From Aurelia coerulea (Eukaryota > Cnidaria > Scyphozoa > Semaeostomeae > Ulmaridae), in the NCBI GenBank assembly GCA_039566865.1, contig CM076947.1, positions 2,549,501-2,613,500 of the forward strand: 64,000 bases of DNA, written 5' to 3'. The notes under the pieces are model-generated. The model made no database searches and had not been told where the DNA came from. It worked only from the letters and a program-made list of their open reading frames with translations. Positions 63,572-64,000 of the stretch are shown here, in pieces; position 1 is the stretch's first letter; every line of letters starts with the position of its first letter. Position numbers and translations under genes: made by a program.

Positions 63572-64000
63572 AATTATGAAACCATACTTCCCCTTCCTGC
63601 TACAAATGTAAACCATCAAAAATTGTGTATTGGAAAATTTGAGTGAACAGGAGCTTTTAGTGAACAGAACAGGAGTTCCTTTTCTAGGCACTCTCAGGAG
63701 CAAATATCAAAGCATTGTAAAAGAACGTTTGCTGCTTGCAAAGCTGTTCATTGAGCTCCATGATTTCTTCTACAACATGCAATTGTTTTTAATAATTTGC
63801 TTCTAACAAACTTTTGCACTAAAATGTTCCTGAAATACAGTAGCCCAATTCAAAGGGAAACATCCCTATGCCAGTTATAGTCTGCCATTATTTCCCTATG
63901 TTCCTGTATTCTTAACTATTTTGTTTCGTGTATACATTTCATAGTGGCACCACACATACCAATGGACCACTGTGCTAAAGATGACAGCAAGGAACTTTTT
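63572..64000. other. No supported gene
   Basis: A/T-rich sequence to the end of the window without coding, repeat or RNA signals that I can support. Confidence 0.4.

Overview
The window reads as a repeat-dense, intergenic or gene-poor stretch of a eukaryotic (invertebrate animal) genome. Coding regions are spliced (CAG|GT donors, pyrimidine-AG acceptors). There are no ribosome-binding sites or operons. Nearly every recognisable coding domain belongs to a transposable element: a MULE transposase, a CR1-like LINE with an SGNH-esterase ORF1, a Pif1 helicase of Helitron type, a RecQ-like helicase, an OTU-protease/transposase gene and hAT-like fragments. A cnidarian or similar marine invertebrate is plausible from the mix of element families, but this is inference; no host single-copy gene allows placement.

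Layout. 1-6.1 kb (minus strand): one spliced gene joining a Ulp1/C48-type cysteine protease, a 29-residue repeat array, two C2H2 fingers, a MULE DDE transposase, a SWIM finger and a PHD finger, broken by three single-base frameshifts. 6.1-11.8 kb (minus): a full-length LINE with both ORFs open, lying against the 5' side of that gene. 13.66-18.47 kb: a tandem array of a small non-coding LTR element (LTR-int-LTR-int-LTR-int-LTR) with a 4-bp target duplication. 18.6-29 kb: MITEs and satellite-like arrays, including piggyBac-like, Tc1/mariner-like and hAT elements, one hAT inside another MITE, one hAT inside a HECT-like exon, and a probable foldback element of about 5 kb with arms of quasi-palindromic tandem repeats.

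30.2-42.1 kb: two near-identical head-to-tail copies of a 4.9-kb CMC-type (CACTA/Mirage/Chapaev) element. Each has its own 3-bp target duplication, and both sit in the same proline-rich minus-strand coding region. Removing each element plus one target copy restores the reading frame. Each copy carries a small spliced plus-strand gene. The second copy later took a 1,360-bp MULE-type foldback element with a 9-bp target duplication. The first copy preserves the empty site.

42.1-48.9 kb: fragments of two spliced minus-strand genes that I do not recognise, one with tandemly duplicated phase-1 exons. 49-52.8 kb: a TTAA-flanked element with a RecQ-like first exon, abutting a piggyBac-like MITE. 52.9-64 kb: degenerate transposon genes (OTU/transposase, a plus-strand family with an IDDY..HT motif, a 5'-truncated LINE, a ZMYM/hAT-like piece, a Pif1 helicase broken by a hairpin insertion) and more MITEs. 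Most features are therefore parasitic DNA nested in parasitic DNA. The relative order of several insertions can be read from target duplications and empty sites.
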